From a virus, in the IMG/VR virus record IMGVR_UViG_3300033997_000567, positions 1 through 44,338 of that record: a DNA stretch of 44,338 bases. The stretch is one strand, 5' to 3'. The position numbers and the translations under genes are program-made. Below are positions 20,619 to 29,473 of this stretch, piece after piece (positions within the stretch are counted from its first letter, which is position 1; each line of letters opens with the position of its first letter). The notes under the pieces were generated by a model. The model saw only the letters and a program-made list of their open reading frames with translations, was not told the origin of the DNA and searched no databases.

Positions 20619-22539
20619 CCTCGGCAAGGCGGTCAGTCTTGGGCTGCAGTCGCTCTACAAAGAGCCCCCGCTGACGGCGGTAGAGTGGGCGGACAAGCAT
20701 TTCTACATGTCGTCGGAGTCCTCGTATAACGAGGGCAAGTGGACGACTGACCCGTTCCAGATCGCCATCCTCAACGCGATGGGCAACGACCTGATCGCGG
20801 TCGTGAATTTCGTGAAGTCGGCGCGGATCGGCTACACCAAGTTGCTGCTGGCCAACATCGGCTACAAGGTCCAGCACAAGCGCCGCAACGTCATGATGTG
20901 GTCGCCGACCGACCCGGACGCCGAGGACATCAGCAAAAGCCACGTCAACGGACTGATTCGGGACGTGCCGGTGGTGCGCGAGCTGGCCCCCTGGTTCGGC
21001 CGCAAGCACAGCGACAACACCCTCGACCAGAAGGTGTTCGCCAACCGCAAAACGCTGTGGGTGCGCGGCGGCAAGGCCTCGCGCAACTATCGCGAGAAGT
21101 CGGCCGATGAGGTCATCTACGACGAGCTGTCGAACTTCGACGCCGACGTGGAAGGCGAGGGCGATCCGGTCACCCTCGGCGACAAGCGCCTGGATGGCGC
21201 CGTATACCCGAAGTCGATTCGCGGCTCGACGCCGAAAAAGGCCGGCACCTGCCAGGTCAGTAAGGCGGCCAGTGAGTCACCGATCCGCCTTCGCTTTCAC
21301 ATCGAGTGCCCGCATTGCCGCGGCGAGCAGACGCTCAAGTTCGGCGGCAAGGATTGCGACTACGGGCTCAAGTGGGAGAAGGACGCGCTCGGCGAGCCGG
21401 TTAAAGCCTGGTATCTCTGCGAGCACTGCAAGGCCTGCTTCTTCCATCCTGACATGGTGGAGGCTTCGCGCGCCGGCCGCTGGATCTGCGAGGTGACCGG
21501 CATCTGGACGCGCGACTCGATGGACTGGTTCGACGCTGAAGGCGAACCGATCCGCACGCCACGCTCGATCGCTTTCTACTGCTGGGCCATCTACAGCACC
21601 TGGTCCACCTGGCTGAAGATCGCCACCGAGTTCCTGAAGATCAAAGGCGACCGGGAAAAGCTGATCACCTTCACCAACACCACGCTCGGCGAGGTGTGGG
21701 AAGAGACGCAGGACAAGGTCGAATGGGATGCCCTGTATGGCCGCCGCGAGGTATGGGCCGCGCAGGTTCCGCAGCGCGCAGTACTGCTGACGGGTGGCAT
21801 CGATACCCAGGACGACCGCTACGAAGGACGGGTATGGGCCTGGGGGCCGGGCGAGGAGGTCTGGCTGGTCCATCGCTTCATCCTGATGGGCGACCCCGCC
21901 AGCGAGGAGCTACGGCGCAAAGTTGGCATAGAGCTGCAACGCCAGTTCGCCAGGGCTGATGGCCTGCTGATGAAGGTAGACCGCTGGGCCTGGGACTCCG
22001 GCGGCCATTACACCGACGAGGTGTATGGAGAGAGCCGTAAACACGGCGTGCTTTGGGTGATCCCAACCAAGGGCGCGAACGTGTACGGCAAGCCCATCGC
22101 CAGCATGCCGCGCACCAAGAACGCCAAGAGCAAGGTCTATCTGACCGAGATCGGTACGGATAACGCGAAGGAGCTGATCTACAGCCGGCTGAAGCTGGCC
22201 CTGGACACGGCTAAGTCGCAGGCAGGCGAGGCGCAGCCTGGTGTGATCCACCTGCCAGCCAACGACGACGTATGCGATGAGAGCGAAGTCCGCCAGCTGA
22301 CTGCAGAGGTCAAGGTGCCCAAGGTCACCGGCGGCAAGCGCGTGCTGCGCTGGGACAACCAGGGCCGCCGCAACGAGGCGCTCGACTGCTTCGTGGGTGC
22401 GCTGGCCGCACTGAGGATCAGCCAGCAACGGTTCGGGCTCGACCTGGACCTGCTTGCCGCACAACCGCAACCCGGCGGCGACTCTGCTGCCGACACCGAA
22501 GACCGCCCACGGGCGAAGTCGAAATACTGGAAACGCTGA
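20590..22539 (+). CDS. terminase large subunit (lambda gpA family)
   Basis: 649-aa packaging motor and nuclease, closely parallel to lambda gpA (about 641 aa) along its full length. The ATPase part has the variant Walker A segment KSARIGYTKLLL and Walker B with catalytic acid in DEVIYDELSNF. Between the two enzymatic parts are CPHCRGEQ and CEHCKACFF zinc-finger-like pairs. The C-terminal nuclease part includes GIDTQDDRYEGRVWAWGPGE, WDSGGHYTDEVY and NEALDCFVGALAALR. It cuts at cos and translocates DNA into the prohead. Confidence 0.97.
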   Translation: MSISQPWIRDLGKAVSLGLQSLYKEPPLTAVEWADKHFYMSSESSYNEGKWTTDPFQIAILNAMGNDLIAVVNFVKSARIGYTKLLLANIGYKVQHKRRNVMMWSPTDPDAEDISKSHVNGLIRDVPVVRELAPWFGRKHSDNTLDQKVFANRKTLWVRGGKASRNYREKSADEVIYDELSNFDADVEGEGDPVTLGDKRLDGAVYPKSIRGSTPKKAGTCQVSKAASESPIRLRFHIECPHCRGEQTLKFGGKDCDYGLKWEKDALGEPVKAWYLCEHCKACFFHPDMVEASRAGRWICEVTGIWTRDSMDWFDAEGEPIRTPRSIAFYCWAIYSTWSTWLKIATEFLKIKGDREKLITFTNTTLGEVWEETQDKVEWDALYGRREVWAAQVPQRAVLLTGGIDTQDDRYEGRVWAWGPGEEVWLVHRFILMGDPASEELRRKVGIELQRQFARADGLLMKVDRWAWDSGGHYTDEVYGESRKHGVLWVIPTKGANVYGKPIASMPRTKNAKSKVYLTEIGTDNAKELIYSRLKLALDTAKSQAGEAQPGVIHLPANDDVCDESEVRQLTAEVKVPKVTGGKRVLRWDNQGRRNEALDCFVGALAALRISQQRFGLDLDLLAAQPQPGGDSAADTEDRPRAKSKYWKR

Positions 22540-22748
22540 TGGCCTACACCCAGGAACAGTACGACACGCTGAAAGCAGCCATTGCTGGCGGTGAGCTGTC
22601 CGTGCGCTATGCCGACCGCAGCGTTACCTACCGCAGCATCGACGAGATGATCCGCATCCTGAAGCTGATGGAAGCCGAGCTGCTGCCAGACACCGCACCT
22701 GCTGGCCAGTCTGGCCGGCGCTACGCCTCATTCTCCAAGGGCTACTGA
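22539..22748 (+). CDS. head-tail joining protein (gpW-like)
   Basis: 69-aa protein (AYTQEQYDTLKAAIAGGELS ... YRSIDEMIRILKLMEAEL) of the lambda gpW type, which seals the filled head at the portal and prepares tail attachment. Length and position between terminase and portal match lambda (68 aa). Its start overlaps the terminase stop by one base. Confidence 0.9.
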   Translation: MAYTQEQYDTLKAAIAGGELSVRYADRSVTYRSIDEMIRILKLMEAELLPDTAPAGQSGRRYASFSKGY

Positions 22749-22749
22749 T

Positions 22750-24291
22750 ATGGGTTGGTTCGATTCACTGTTTCCCGGCTACTCCGCGAAACGGTCGGAA
22801 GCCCGTGTCCGCAAGCTGCGCGCCGATATGGTGGCTGCAGCTATGAGCCGCCGCTTCGAAGGCGCCGCCGGCGGGCGCCGCAATGACGGCTGGCAGGCCC
22901 ATGGCAGCGATGCCAACGCCGAGATTGGCCCGGCCCTGAGCCGCCTGCGCAACCGCGCTCGCGACCTGCGCCGCAACAACCCCTATGCGGATCGCGGCAT
23001 TTCAGGCATCGCGGATAACGTGGTCGGCGCCGGCATCGTCCCGCGCCCCATGGCTGCCAGTAATCGTGCCAACAAGAAGCTGGCCGCCAGCTGGAAGGCC
23101 TGGGGCGAAACCATGGCCTGCGATGCGGATGGCCTGGAGAACTTCTACGGCCTGCAGCACAAGATCATGGAAACCGTAGCCGAGGCTGGCGAGTGCCTGG
23201 TGCGCCGCCGCTGGCGCAAGGCGGGTGATGGCTTGCCAGTGCCCATGCAGCTGCAGGTGCTGGAGCCGGACTTTCTCGACGAGGGCAAGAACGGCCCCAG
23301 CGGCAACAACCTGATCATTCAGGGCGTTGAGTTCGACGCCATTGGGCGGCGTGTCGCCTACTGGCTGTTCGATGAACACCCCGGCGCATCCACCGGCCTC
23401 GTGTCTTCGCAGTCTCGCCGTATTCCAGCTGAGGACGTGGCGCACATCTTCCTAGGTCGCCGCCCAGGCCAGGCCCGCGGCTACACCTGGTTGGCGCCGG
23501 CCATGCAGCGCCTGCGCAACTTCGACGAGATGGAAGATGCTGTGATGGAGCAGGCGAAGATTGCCGCCTGCTTCTCTGCCTTCGTTACTGCTGGCGACGG
23601 TAGCAACTCCAAGCGCCCGGCGCTGATCGAGCGCATGGAGCCCGGCATCATTCAGGAGCTGGGCATCGGCGAAGACGTCAAGTTCGCCGCGCCGCCCACG
23701 TTCAACGGCTACACCACCTATTCCTGGCAGGCCCTGCACGCCATTGCGGTTGGACTGGGCGTGCCCTACGAGTTGCTGACAGGCGACCTCAAAGGCGTGA
23801 ACTTCTCCAGCGGCCGCATGGGCTGGCTGCACTTCGCCCGCCGGGTGGACGTGTGGCAGTGGCGCATGTTGATTCCGCAGCTGTGCGAGCGCGTGTGGGG
23901 CTGGTTCATCGAGGCCCAAGCCCTCACGCAGGGCGGAGTGCTGGAGTCTGCCGGCGCGGAGTGGGTGCCCCCACGCCGCGAAATGGTCGATCCGAAAACC
24001 GAGACAGAGAACGTCAAGGAGCGGCTGCGCCAGGGGCTGCTGACCTGGCCCAACGCGCTGCGTGAACTCGGCATCACCGATCCGCTCGAGCACGCCAACG
24101 AAATCGCCAAGGCCAACAAGCTGTTTGATGAACTGGGCCTGGTGCTCGACTGCGACCCGCGCAAAGTCTCCAACGCTGGCCTGACCCAGGCCCGGCCGCG
24201 CGACACCGTAATCCCATCGACGGACGTCGACCCGGCGCCCACTACCGAAGAGAGCCAGACCAATGACAGCAATGCAGACGCAGAAGCTTGA
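22750..24291 (+). CDS. portal protein (lambda gpB family)
   Basis: 513-aa portal. Conserved parts include ARDLRRNNPYADRGISGIAD near residue 75, VVGAGIVPRP, AEAGECLVRRRW, and in the C-terminal half VGLGVPYELLTGDLKGVNFSS and FARRVDVWQWRMLIPQLCER. Portals form the dodecameric DNA channel of the head. The gene ends within the first codons of the protease-capsid gene. Confidence 0.95.
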   Translation: MGWFDSLFPGYSAKRSEARVRKLRADMVAAAMSRRFEGAAGGRRNDGWQAHGSDANAEIGPALSRLRNRARDLRRNNPYADRGISGIADNVVGAGIVPRPMAASNRANKKLAASWKAWGETMACDADGLENFYGLQHKIMETVAEAGECLVRRRWRKAGDGLPVPMQLQVLEPDFLDEGKNGPSGNNLIIQGVEFDAIGRRVAYWLFDEHPGASTGLVSSQSRRIPAEDVAHIFLGRRPGQARGYTWLAPAMQRLRNFDEMEDAVMEQAKIAACFSAFVTAGDGSNSKRPALIERMEPGIIQELGIGEDVKFAAPPTFNGYTTYSWQALHAIAVGLGVPYELLTGDLKGVNFSSGRMGWLHFARRVDVWQWRMLIPQLCERVWGWFIEAQALTQGGVLESAGAEWVPPRREMVDPKTETENVKERLRQGLLTWPNALRELGITDPLEHANEIAKANKLFDELGLVLDCDPRKVSNAGLTQARPRDTVIPSTDVDPAPTTEESQTNDSNADAEA

Positions 24292-26242
24292 GACACCAAT
24301 GCTCAGCCTGCGCGCCGCCGTGCGCCCGGGCACCGTGGATATCGAGCAGCGCACCGTAGAAATCACCTGGACAACCGGCTCTCGCGGTAAGCGCTGGAGC
24401 TGGTCGATTGGCGAGTACCAAGAGGAGCTGGAAGTCAGCCCTGCCGCCATCCGCATGGAGCGCCTGAACAATGGCGCGCCTTTCCTCAACGCCCACGGCC
24501 AGTGGGACCTCGACGACGTTATCGGTGTGGTCGAGCGCGCCTGGCTTGAAGGCACCGAGGGGCGGGCCATTGTTCGCTTCAGCTCCCGCGAAGACGTCGA
24601 TCCGATCTTCCGCGACGTGAAGGACGGCATCCTGCGCAACATCAGCGTCGGCTACATCGTGCACCGCTATGTGCTGGTGGAAGACGGCGAAGACATGGTG
24701 CCCGTCTACCGCGCCGAGGATTGGGAGCCAACCGAGCTTTCCCTGGTGCCAATCGGTTTCGACGACGGCGCCAAGGTGCGCAGCGCGAAAACCCCGGCCG
24801 ACTATCAAGGCCAACGATTCCCCACCCTTTTCGAAACACGGGAGGCTGAACAGCCTGCCGAACAGCCGGCCGCCGTGGCCACCACCCAAGAGGAAATAGT
24901 GATGACCGACGAAGAAATCCGCGCGGCCGAGGACAAGATCCGCTCCGAAGCCACCGCCGCCGAGCGCACCCGCGCAACCACCATCCGCCAGATGGCGGCC
25001 AAGGTGGGCCTGCAGGATGCCGCCGACGACATGATCGCCCGCGGCCTGACCGCCGAACAGGCCAGCGTCGAGCTGCTGGAAAAGCTGGCCGAGAACAACG
25101 GCAACAGCCGTAGCGCACAGCCCACCGTGGTGACCGGCGCCGTTGACATGGCTGTGATCACCGCCAAGCGCGGCGCCATGCTCAATGCCCTGTTGCACCG
25201 CTGCGATCCGAGCGTGAAGCTCGAAGAAGCGGGCCGCGAGTTCCGTGGCATGCGCCTGATCGACATGGCCCGCGAAAGCGTGGAACTGGTCGGCGGCAAC
25301 GTGCGCGGCATGACCCCGCAGGAAGTGGCCCGCGCCGCCCTGGGCTGTGACCGCCAGGCGTTCCGCGCGGCCGGCATGCACACCACCAGTGACTTCCCGC
25401 TGCTGCTGGGCAGCACCGTCAACCGCACCCTGCGCGCTGGCTATGAGCTGGCCCCGCAAACCTGGCGCCCGCTGGGCCGTCAGACCACCGTGCCCGACTT
25501 CCGCGAAGTGACCCGCGTTGCCCTGGGCGACATCTCTGCGCTGGAGAAGGTTAACGAGCACGGCGAGTACAAGTACGGCTCCCTGGGTGAAGAGGGCGCA
25601 CCGATCAAGGTCGCCAAGTTCGGCAAGATCATCGCCATCACCTGGGAATCGATCGTCAACGACGATCTGTCCGCCCTGACCCGTGTCCCGCAGGCGCTCG
25701 GTGCCGCTGCGGCGCAAACCGAATCTGACCTGGTGTGGGATCTGCTGCTGAGCAACCCGAACTTCGTGGATGGCACTGCGGTATTCCACGCCAACCACGG
25801 CAACCTGGCCGGCAGCGCAGGCGCAATCAACACCACCACCCTGGCCGCCGCCCGCGCCGCTATGCGCAAGCAGAAGTCCAAGGCAGGCCACTACCTCAAC
25901 ATCGGCCCGCAGTTCCTGGTCGTCGGCCCGGATAAAGAGCTGGAAGCCTTCCAGTTCACCAGCTCCCAGTACGTCCCGGCCAAGAACGCTGACATCAACG
26001 ACGCCCGCAACACCTCGCTGACCGTGATCGTCGACGCCCGTATCACTGGCAACCAGTGGTACCTCTACGCCGCTCCTGGCCTGGTCGATACCTTCGAGTA
26101 CGCCTACCTGGAAGGCGAGCAGGGCGTGTTCACCGAGACCCGCGAGGGCTTCGAGGTGGATGGCATGGAGATCAAGGCCCGCCTGGTGTTCGGTGCCGGC
26201 TGGATTGATTACCGCGGCGCCTACAAGAACGCAGGCGCTTAA
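24263..26242 (+). CDS. prohead protease-major capsid protein fusion
   Basis: 659-aa fusion. Residues 1-190 are a prohead protease of the HK97-like serine class, with a His in PFLNAHGQWDLDD and a Ser in ILRNISVGYIV followed by PTELSLVPIG. Residues of about 214-320 form a scaffold-like helical delta region, and from about 330 to the end runs the HK97-fold major capsid protein (SDFPLLLGSTVNRTLRAGY ... WESIVNDDLSALTRVPQALG ... AAPGLVDTFEYAYLEGEQGV). An in-frame ATG at 24902 behind GAGGAAATAGTG could give a separate 446-aa capsid-only product. The gene starts 29 bases before the portal stop. Confidence 0.93.
   Translation: MTAMQTQKLETPMLSLRAAVRPGTVDIEQRTVEITWTTGSRGKRWSWSIGEYQEELEVSPAAIRMERLNNGAPFLNAHGQWDLDDVIGVVERAWLEGTEGRAIVRFSSREDVDPIFRDVKDGILRNISVGYIVHRYVLVEDGEDMVPVYRAEDWEPTELSLVPIGFDDGAKVRSAKTPADYQGQRFPTLFETREAEQPAEQPAAVATTQEEIVMTDEEIRAAEDKIRSEATAAERTRATTIRQMAAKVGLQDAADDMIARGLTAEQASVELLEKLAENNGNSRSAQPTVVTGAVDMAVITAKRGAMLNALLHRCDPSVKLEEAGREFRGMRLIDMARESVELVGGNVRGMTPQEVARAALGCDRQAFRAAGMHTTSDFPLLLGSTVNRTLRAGYELAPQTWRPLGRQTTVPDFREVTRVALGDISALEKVNEHGEYKYGSLGEEGAPIKVAKFGKIIAITWESIVNDDLSALTRVPQALGAAAAQTESDLVWDLLLSNPNFVDGTAVFHANHGNLAGSAGAINTTTLAAARAAMRKQKSKAGHYLNIGPQFLVVGPDKELEAFQFTSSQYVPAKNADINDARNTSLTVIVDARITGNQWYLYAAPGLVDTFEYAYLEGEQGVFTETREGFEVDGMEIKARLVFGAGWIDYRGAYKNAGA
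24891..24904 (+). promoter_or_regulatory. internal ribosome binding site inside the protease-capsid fusion
   Basis: GAGGAAATAGTG directly precedes an in-frame ATG (codon 214 of the fusion; next residues TDEEIRAAEDK). It falls exactly at the boundary between the protease and the capsid delta region, so it may yield extra capsid subunits without protease, or may be a relic of separate genes. Confidence 0.55.
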
Positions 26243-26261
26243 CCCGTACCGCACCGACTCT

Positions 26262-26283
26262 GAGGGCGCCTGATGGCGCCCTC
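26262..26283 (+). terminator. strong hairpin after the capsid gene
   Basis: GAGGGCGCC (26262-26270) and GGCGCCCTC (26275-26283) form a perfect 9-bp stem with a TGAT loop, 20 bases after the capsid stop. Only a weak T-rich tail (GGTGTTT) follows, so partial termination or mRNA 3'-end stabilisation to boost capsid expression is more likely than full termination. Confidence 0.55.
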
Positions 26284-26317
26284 GGTGTTTCTGCACTCCC
26301 TATTCGAGGAACGCACC

Positions 26318-26668
26318 ATGAAGAACTTCGTACAGCACGGCGACATGATCACCGTCATCGCTGCCGCCGCCATCACCAGCGGCCAACTGGTACGCGTCAA
26401 CAGCCTGATCGGCGTGGCAGCCACTGACGCCGCCATTGGCGAAGAGGTGGAAATCAAAACCACCGGCGTGTTCGACCTGCCGAAAACCAGCGCCCAGGCC
26501 TGGACGGCCGGCAACCCCATCTACGCCATCGCCGCCAGCGGCCTGCTCACCAACGTGCCAGGCACCGGCAACTACCTAGTGGGCGTGGCCACGGCGGATG
26601 CAGCCAACCCGTCCGGCACCGGCCGCGTGCGCCTCAACGGCTCGCTGGGCCACGCGGTAACTGCCTAA
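26318..26668 (+). CDS. capsid cement/decoration protein (DUF2190)
   Basis: 116-aa beta-rich protein starting MKNFVQHGDMITVIAAAAIT. The segments GQLVRVNSLIGVAATDAAIG and VEIKTTGVFDLPKTSAQAW are typical of DUF2190 head-decoration proteins, which bind capsomers after expansion. GAGGAACGCACC precedes the ATG at 26318, so the longer frame from 26273 is not used. Confidence 0.85.
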   Translation: MKNFVQHGDMITVIAAAAITSGQLVRVNSLIGVAATDAAIGEEVEIKTTGVFDLPKTSAQAWTAGNPIYAIAASGLLTNVPGTGNYLVGVATADAANPSGTGRVRLNGSLGHAVTA

Positions 26669-26671
26669 GCC

Positions 26672-26989
26672 ATGGCCTGGGCAGCAATGCGTGACCGCAT
26701 GCATGAGCGTGTGGTCGCGCACCTGAACGACGGCTGCGCGGATTACCAGGGCCAGAATGGCACGCTGGTGTTTCAGGGGCTCACGGTGATCATCGACCGC
26801 AACCTGATGCAGGCTGGCCCTGATGGCATGTTTCCCTCTGACTCGGTGGGTGTGAGCTGGCGCAAATGCCAACTCGCTGCCGCTGAGCGGGGAGGTGTCT
26901 TCACCTTCTCCGGTGAGCGCTTGGTCGTTGAGCAGATCATCGCCGACGACGGCCACATGGTCACCGCAGCCTGCATGGTGCAGCCATGA
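26672..26989 (+). CDS. head-tail joining protein (gpFII-like)
   Basis: 105-aa protein (VTAACMVQP at its end; GLTVIIDRNLMQAGPDGMFP in the middle) placed after the decoration gene and before the tail terminator, where lambda has gpFII. The beta-rich pattern fits a head-tail connector. It overlaps the next gene by 4 bases. Confidence 0.7.
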   Translation: MAWAAMRDRMHERVVAHLNDGCADYQGQNGTLVFQGLTVIIDRNLMQAGPDGMFPSDSVGVSWRKCQLAAAERGGVFTFSGERLVVEQIIADDGHMVTAACMVQP

Positions 26990-27456
26990 GCAACGTCATC
27001 ACAGAAGTGCGCCAGGCGCTGATTGCCCGGCTGGAGACCATCCGTACCAGCAGCGGCTACCGAACGGATATCGGCGGCCTGGTGAGGGCCGGCTGGTTCA
27101 GTGAGATCACCAAGGCCGATGCCGTGCCGGCCACCGGAATGGTGGTTGTGCAGCGCGCCAAGGGCAAGGAGCCCAAGGGCGGCGGCAATGCGTTGCGGAT
27201 GCTGACCGGCTTCACCGTCATCGGTGCCGTCACGGCGGGGCTGGATGGCTATGAAGAGGCGATCGAGGACATCGAGCTGGATTTGCTCCAGTGCCTGACG
27301 CCGACCGAGGGCGTGCCTCCAGAGTGGCTGCCGAAGATGGCGCCGAACCTCACCGTTGGGGCACCCGAACCTGTACCGCCCGGCGAGGGCCTTCCGGCCG
27401 CAACCGTGCTGATCCCCATCCACATCATCACCTTCGTCGACTCCATCGACTACTGA
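26986..27456 (+). CDS. tail terminator-like protein (gpU-like)
   Basis: 156-aa protein: helix at the start (VITEVRQALIARLETIRTSS) then a beta core (TGMVVVQRAKGKE, FTVIGAVTAGLDGYEEAIED). Gene order between head-tail connector and tail tube matches lambda gpU, which caps the tail tube. Family assignment is by position and fold impression. Confidence 0.7.
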   Translation: MSNVITEVRQALIARLETIRTSSGYRTDIGGLVRAGWFSEITKADAVPATGMVVVQRAKGKEPKGGGNALRMLTGFTVIGAVTAGLDGYEEAIEDIELDLLQCLTPTEGVPPEWLPKMAPNLTVGAPEPVPPGEGLPAATVLIPIHIITFVDSIDY

Positions 27457-27466
27457 GGGCACTACC

Positions 27467-28504
27467 ATGCCGAAAGTCAAAGAAACCGCCCTGATCGGCG
27501 GCCGCTTCAAACTGGGTAAGGCCGGTGGCCGCGCGCCGACCGACTTCATCGGACTGGTCTCTACTGCCCAAGAGCAGATCGAGCAGACCGAGATTCGCCT
27601 GCAAGACACCACCACTCCGCAGGGTGGTACCTATGACACCTTCGCCCGGGTGGACCGCTTCTTCCTCACCATGGCGCTGCGCGAGATCAACTCCCGCAAC
27701 CTGGCCAATGCCCTGTATGCCGACATCGCCGAAGTGCCAAGCACTGCGGTAACCGGCGAGGAGGTCGTGCTCGGCGTTGGCCAGACCACCGCCCTGGCCC
27801 TGATGCCGCTGGAAATCACCAAGGTGGCCATCGGTGGCACTGAGTACGACGAGGACATCGACTGGCGCATCACCGGCGCCGGTATCGAGGTCATCGAGGA
27901 CAGTGACCTGGCCGACTTCATCACCACCCAGCTGAGCAGCAAAACCGCCAGCAGCGCGCCGAAGGCCGGCGGCAACACCGGTAATGGCACCATGGGCGCC
28001 GTCACCGTGACTTCTGCTGCCGTCGGTGCCTACACCGTCAGCTTTACCAGCAGCACGGCCTTCAATGTCACCGGCCCAGGTGGCGCGGTTGGCACTGGTA
28101 CTGCCGGCACTCCGTTCAGCACTGGCGGCCTGAGCTTCACCATTACCGCTGGCGCGACGCCTTTTGCTGCCGGTGATGGCTTCTCGATCACCGTGGTGCA
28201 GGCAACCGAGGTTGTGGCCGAGGTGGATTACACCAGCGCCACCTTCGACGAGATCGAGCTGCTGACCAACTCCGGCCAGGAGTGGTACTTGCTGTTCGAA
28301 GGTGCCAACGCCGTGGGTGAGAAGGGCAAGTTCAACGCCCACTACTGGCGTGTGAAGTTCAGCCCGACCGAGAGCCGCGATGTGCTCGGCAACGAGGACT
28401 TCATGACCATGACCGTGCGCGCCGAGGTGCTCCGCGAGGACTCCCGCGCCACCGGCGATGCCAAGTCCGCCTACGGCAAGCTGCAGAAACAGCGGATCGC
28501 GTGA
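27467..28504 (+). CDS. major tail tube protein with an inserted beta domain
   Basis: 345-aa protein. The outer parts (RLQDTTTPQGGTYDTFARVD; then WYLLFEGANAVGEKGKFNAH ... KFSPTESRDVLGNEDFMTM) are the tube-forming beta sandwich. Residues of about 165-245 form a Gly/Thr-rich insert (GNGTMGAVTVTSAAVGAYTV ... FTITAGATPFAAGDGFSITV) like the decoration modules found on various phage capsid and tail proteins. The insert would project from the tail surface. GAGGG precedes the ATG. Confidence 0.85.
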   Translation: MPKVKETALIGGRFKLGKAGGRAPTDFIGLVSTAQEQIEQTEIRLQDTTTPQGGTYDTFARVDRFFLTMALREINSRNLANALYADIAEVPSTAVTGEEVVLGVGQTTALALMPLEITKVAIGGTEYDEDIDWRITGAGIEVIEDSDLADFITTQLSSKTASSAPKAGGNTGNGTMGAVTVTSAAVGAYTVSFTSSTAFNVTGPGGAVGTGTAGTPFSTGGLSFTITAGATPFAAGDGFSITVVQATEVVAEVDYTSATFDEIELLTNSGQEWYLLFEGANAVGEKGKFNAHYWRVKFSPTESRDVLGNEDFMTMTVRAEVLREDSRATGDAKSAYGKLQKQRIA

Positions 28505-28516
28505 TGCTGAATGAAG

Positions 28517-28539
28517 AAGCCCGCCGGTTGGCGGGTTTC
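28517..28539 (+). terminator. hairpin after the tail tube gene
   Basis: AAGCCCGCC and GGCGGGTTT surround a GTT loop (28517-28538), directly after the tail tube stop. It would reduce read-through of the late transcript into the moron gene. Confidence 0.65.
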
Positions 28540-28551
28540 TGACCGTGCCTT

Positions 28552-28572
28552 AACCCAGCCATGCTGGGCTTT
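28552..28572 (+). terminator. second hairpin before the moron gene
   Basis: CCCAGC (28554-28559) and GCTGGG (28563-28568) with a 3-base loop and CTTT tail follow the first hairpin by a few bases. Tandem hairpins here insulate the moron from the head/tail operon. Confidence 0.5.
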
Positions 28573-28619
28573 GGTGCTGGCTGTTGCTAGAGTCCTTCCA
28601 ACTGATGGGAGGAAGTCCA

Positions 28620-29111
28620 ATGCGGCTATTGTTTCTTTTGCTTGTGGCGACGCCTTTGTGGGCTGATGCCGCAAGTGTCTTCAAGTGCACTGACGCACAG
28701 GGAAAAACGGTTTTCTCCGGGCACCCATGTGCCGCAGATGCGCAGGCTGTTGAGGTTAAGGAAAGTAGCCCAGGCTCCAGTCAGGCTCAGACAGAGGTCT
28801 GGAAGGCGCAGCGTGAGTTGGATGAAGCGAAACGGGCTCAATCGGACACTAAGCGCCGCTACGCAGAGGCCAATGCTCGCTTAGCCAATGCACCGTGCCG
28901 TGAATTCAACTCAACCGAGTTGAGGACCATGATCATCCGAAATCAGGTTGTCCAAGGCATGGCATTCGGTGACGCGATAAAAGCGTGGGGCAAGCCAACC
29001 AATGGAGGCGGATGGCAGAACGCATACCACTGGGAGAACGGCGCATCCTCTTACTTCTACATCAGGAATGGATGTGTTGAGAGTGTGCAGGGAACCTTCA
29101 AAGGTCGCTGA
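28620..29111 (+). CDS. secreted DUF4124-type moron protein
   Basis: 163-aa protein with a cleavable signal peptide (RLLFLLLVATPLWADAAS), then VFKCTDAQGKTVFSGHPC, the hallmark of DUF4124, a coiled-coil stretch (TEVWKAQRELDEAKRAQSDT), and a small C-terminal domain (GMAFGDAIKAWGKPTN ... YFYIRNGCVESVQGTF). Periplasmic location is expected. It lies between terminators and interrupts the tail genes without a tail role, the classic layout of a moron expressed in the lysogen. GGGAGGAAG precedes the ATG. Function unknown; superinfection exclusion or envelope modification is possible. Confidence 0.8.
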   Translation: MRLLFLLLVATPLWADAASVFKCTDAQGKTVFSGHPCAADAQAVEVKESSPGSSQAQTEVWKAQRELDEAKRAQSDTKRRYAEANARLANAPCREFNSTELRTMIIRNQVVQGMAFGDAIKAWGKPTNGGGWQNAYHWENGASSYFYIRNGCVESVQGTFKGR

Positions 29112-29130
29112 CCGGCTATATCCATTCAAC

Positions 29131-29154
29131 AGACCCGCTTCGGCGGGTTTTTTA
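29131..29154 (+). terminator. terminator after the moron gene
   Basis: ACCCGC (29133-29138), a TTCG tetraloop, and GCGGGT (29143-29148), followed by a run of T to 29153. A textbook intrinsic terminator closing the moron transcript. Confidence 0.85.
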
Positions 29155-29170
29155 TTGCCCGGAGATCGGC

Positions 29171-29473
29171 ATGAGCGACATAGGCAAGGTGGTGAACAAG
29201 CGCATTGGCGAGCTGGAGGTGGTTTGCCGTGAGCTGACGGTGGGCCGCCTGCGGAGCCTGCTTTCAACCGTTGTGGAGGTGGACGTTGTTGATGGCTGCC
29301 TGTTCGAGGACATGCGCCTGGTCGACCTGCCCATGCTCACCAACCTGACGAAAGAGCAGGTCGATGGGCTACCTCCCAGTGCGCTGCGCACCGTGATCGA
29401 AGGTTGCCGTGAGGCGAACCCTGATTTTTTCGAGATGCTGGCCAGGCTGAAACGCCAACAGGCTATTTCCTGA
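29171..29473 (+). CDS. tail assembly chaperone (gpG-like)
   Basis: 100-aa chaperone read without frameshift, starting MSDIGKVVNKRIGELEVVCR. Helical character and position directly before the tape measure match lambda gpG, which holds the tape measure during tail assembly. Its 3' end contains the slippery heptamer used to make the longer GT product. Confidence 0.82.
   Translation: MSDIGKVVNKRIGELEVVCRELTVGRLRSLLSTVVEVDVVDGCLFEDMRLVDLPMLTNLTKEQVDGLPPSALRTVIEGCREANPDFFEMLARLKRQQAIS

Noticed and set aside
24242-26296. 684-aa open frame on the minus strand opposite the capsid gene
   Set aside because: It is the antisense shadow of the protease-capsid fusion; such frames arise from GC-rich codon bias, and the plus-strand product is clearly recognised.
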